Source: Bacteroidales bacterium (GTDB taxonomy: Bacteria; Bacteroidota; Bacteroidia; Bacteroidales; UBA7960). Taken from it: 7,808 nucleotides of DNA. Below the pieces are notes generated by a model. That model made no database searches, was not told the origin of the DNA, and saw only the letters and a list, made by a program, of their open reading frames with translations. Both the position numbers and the translations under genes were made by a program. The stretch is from positions 1-7,808 of the forward strand of contig SLNX01000004.1 in NCBI GenBank assembly GCA_007132825.1, in the 5' to 3' direction. Of this stretch, positions 5,878 through 7,808 are shown piece after piece. Within the stretch, counting starts at the first letter, position 1; every line of letters begins with the position of its first letter.

Positions 5878-7808
5878 TTAATAACCGCCGCTTCTTTTCC
5901 GCACGAACCATTCGATGGCGAGCAGGGCAAGGATGATGAAAAAGAGGGTTTTCATATTAACAATCTCAACATATTCCCTGTGGGCATATAATCGCTGTCT
6001 AATGTCATCCCTGGTGTTGAGGTGCTCAGCCATTTCTTCCCATTGTCCGGGGAAAAACATAGCTCCGCCGGTTTGATCGGCCAATTGATAAAGTAATGTA
6101 TGACTGGCAATGGTTTGCAAACTTTCTATGTCAAGTACTGAAACGGTAAAAATACCCGATTCTTCGAAAGCCTCTCCACCAAAGGTTACCCTCGCTTCCC
6201 ACTGATAGTTACCGGGAGAAAAGGTACCGGCATCCAGACGATAGGCATTGGAGGTTCGCGACATGATGTAGGGCAATTCAACCCCTTCCTCATTCGTGAT
6301 GAAAAGCTGCACTTCGGGCTCGTTAACCAATTCAAAACTTCTGTTGTATAATTCTGCATCAAAAAGAACCGGTTCATTTTCATAGACCAGCTGTCCTGAG
6401 CTGACCCTGAACCGGCTTCGATCTTCCTGGATGGAGAGGTATTGAACGATCCGGGACAATACTTCATCAAACGGGGAATGGTCACCATGCCGCATGAACG
6501 TATTCAGACGCCACCTCCAGATCCCTTCACCGGCAATGACACCTGTTTGGCCATCGCCCGATAAGAGCATCAAAGGCTGTTCCGTAATAACCTGCCCGAT
6601 TCTTTGGTAAAGCATCACGCTTGCATCAGATGCTGCCTCATAGGCTGCAAAAGGTGCAAACAGAGGCGGCAAGAGGGGAAAAAGGTTTATACTTATCTCC
6701 TGCAGCGAGAAATGGACAAAACCGCGGTTGTATTCCGGTAAAACCTCGGTGAGTTCCTGCGATCGGGGCTGGATATTTAACAACTGCTGCGCATCATTAA
6801 ACGCATCCAGATCGGTCTGACTTCCTGTAATGAACAGAATGGCTGTCTGATGTTCACTGGCGTGGTCAAAAACTTCACGGGCACGGTTCTGTCTTGATGG
6901 CAACTGATGCAGGATGATCAGATCATAAGCTTCAAGGCTACCTTCAAAATCGGTGATTAGCATCGCTTCCACTTCGTAATGGTCATTATCCTCGAGCGAT
7001 TTTTTTATGGCTCCCACATCGGGATGCGGGCTGTTTGCCAGAATCAGTACCTGTTGTCTCCCGTCTATCACATCTATAAAGAAAGACCTGCTGTTGTTTT
7101 CAAGGCTCACTTCATCCGGCACAGGCGACAGTGAGGCTTCATACCGCTGCATGCCGGCCTGATCGGCATCGAGGTAAAGACTTATTGTTTCAATGTGATG
7201 ATTGGATGTGAATTCCAAAACTTCAGAAAACAATTCATTGCCATCGTGCGAAATGGTCAGTCTGCTATTCAGTCCGCGGCTCTCATATGCCTCAACTGTA
7301 ACCTCCACAGGAAAGCGATTGCCAAGGTAGGTGATCCGGTTGTGATTGACGTCGCTCAGTATCACATCGCGACGAGGCAAGGTATCACCGAGGGCAACCG
7401 TGTAAATTGGGTAAGGCACACGGGAAGCGGCAAAAACGGGATTGATTCCCCTGTTGAATATTCCGTCGCCTGCCATAATAACTGCTCCGATATTTCTGTT
7501 ACTATACCTGGCGTCAATCTCCCTGAAGACCTGAGACATGTTGGTGACACGTCCGGAAAAGTCAAACGTATCAATCAAACCAAACTCCTCACCGAAACCA
7601 TACAACCTGGTATCAAAATCATCAGTCATTGTTCGGAGAAAGCTGTTTAACTCTTCCTGGTAATCACTCATGTAATAGGTGGAGTCGCTAACCATTTTAA
7701 CAGAAGAAGAGTTGTCCTGGAGAAATAGCAAAAGCGGTTCCTCTACCTCATACATCCGTCTTTCGATCAGGGGAGAGAGAAGCAGAAAAGCGATCAGGCT
7801 GACTACCA
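5878..7808 (-). CDS. VWA-domain membrane protein with cysteine-free amidotransferase-like domain, 5' end outside the window
   Basis: The frame stays open to the right edge, so the start is missing. The first ATG in the window (7755-7753) is internal, because 17 in-frame codons before it encode a hydrophobic segment (VVSLIAFLLLSPLI) followed by ERR, probably a membrane helix. Counting from that Met, 625 residues follow. A VWA domain spans about 8-125, with MIDAS residues D14, S16 and S18 in QDNSSS, T71, and D97 in MAGDG. A beta-rich segment follows at about 130-230. Residues 234-440 look like a class I glutamine amidotransferase/ThuA fold (VLILANSPHPDVGAIKKSL, then DLIILHQLPS, then AILFITGS). 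An Ig-like domain covers about 455-540, and a C-terminal membrane helix (602-617) ends in RKRSGGY. No Cys occurs anywhere, so no amidotransferase nucleophile exists. Proteins with this arrangement are frequent in Bacteroidota and remain functionally undefined; a surface-facing binding or assembly role is inference. It is first of the five minus-strand genes here. Confidence 0.85.
   Translation of the reverse strand, partial: VVSLIAFLLLSPLIERRMYEVEEPLLLFLQDNSSSVKMVSDSTYYMSDYQEELNSFLRTMTDDFDTRLYGFGEEFGLIDTFDFSGRVTNMSQVFREIDARYSNRNIGAVIMAGDGIFNRGINPVFAASRVPYPIYTVALGDTLPRRDVILSDVNHNRITYLGNRFPVEVTVEAYESRGLNSRLTISHDGNELFSEVLEFTSNHHIETISLYLDADQAGMQRYEASLSPVPDEVSLENNSRSFFIDVIDGRQQVLILANSPHPDVGAIKKSLEDNDHYEVEAMLITDFEGSLEAYDLIILHQLPSRQNRAREVFDHASEHQTAILFITGSQTDLDAFNDAQQLLNIQPRSQELTEVLPEYNRGFVHFSLQEISINLFPLLPPLFAPFAAYEAASDASVMLYQRIGQVITEQPLMLLSGDGQTGVIAGEGIWRWRLNTFMRHGDHSPFDEVLSRIVQYLSIQEDRSRFRVSSGQLVYENEPVLFDAELYNRSFELVNEPEVQLFITNEEGVELPYIMSRTSNAYRLDAGTFSPGNYQWEARVTFGGEAFEESGIFTVSVLDIESLQTIASHTLLYQLADQTGGAMFFPGQWEEMAEHLNTRDDIRQRLYAHREYVEIVNMKTLFFIILALLAIEWFVRKRSGGY

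Noticed and set aside
7195..7650. 151-codon plus-strand open frame opposite the VWA gene
   Set aside because: It is antisense to a gene with intact VWA motifs; the translation shows no family resemblance.
1173..7808. The five co-directional minus-strand genes as a new functional system or defence island
   Set aside because: The families are unrelated in function, spacing is loose, and there are no nucleases, toxins, mobile elements or atypical composition. Co-direction alone is weak evidence.

Overview
The window reads as chromosomal DNA of a Bacteroidota-type bacterium. The signs are moderately AT-rich sequence, start codons with no clear Shine-Dalgarno sequence, matches to the Bacteroidota -7 promoter element TAnnTTTG, a VWA/amidotransferase-like membrane protein of a kind common in that phylum, and short heptamer repeats between genes. 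This is inference from sequence character, not from a database match.

Layout. A short leader with a degenerate heptamer repeat (20-61) precedes a plus-strand class I SAM-dependent methyltransferase gene (96-1172). Everything else is on the minus strand. In transcription order, from the right edge leftwards: a VWA-domain membrane protein whose 5' end lies outside the window (7808-5878), an M48/Ste24-type zinc metalloprotease (5805-4546), the AAA+ replication-fork protein RarA/MgsA (4475-3207), a class III PLP-dependent aminotransferase (3170-1983) and a two-part GNAT acyltransferase (1895-1173). The methyltransferase and the GNAT gene converge with no intergenic base; both stop codons lie in one TGATCA hexamer. 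No stretch longer than about 115 bases lacks a gene.

How the genes work together. The five minus-strand genes are co-directional with gaps of 36-87 bases and could be partly co-transcribed, but their functions (envelope protein, membrane protease, DNA maintenance, amino-group transfer, acyl transfer) do not form one pathway. I see no phage, transposon, CRISPR or defence locus, so the gene content looks like ordinary housekeeping and accessory chromosome.

The most unusual structure is the heptamer repeat block at about 4484-4594. It contains two copies of a 38-bp unit that differ by one base, followed by five simple heptamers. It forms the last 15 codons and the stop codon of the protease gene, fills almost the whole gap to rarA, and ends at a possible rarA promoter. 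Other points worth checking are an aminotransferase that lacks the Arg of the family's FHGRT motif, a cysteine-free amidotransferase-like domain, and a methyltransferase with an unassigned N-terminal half.
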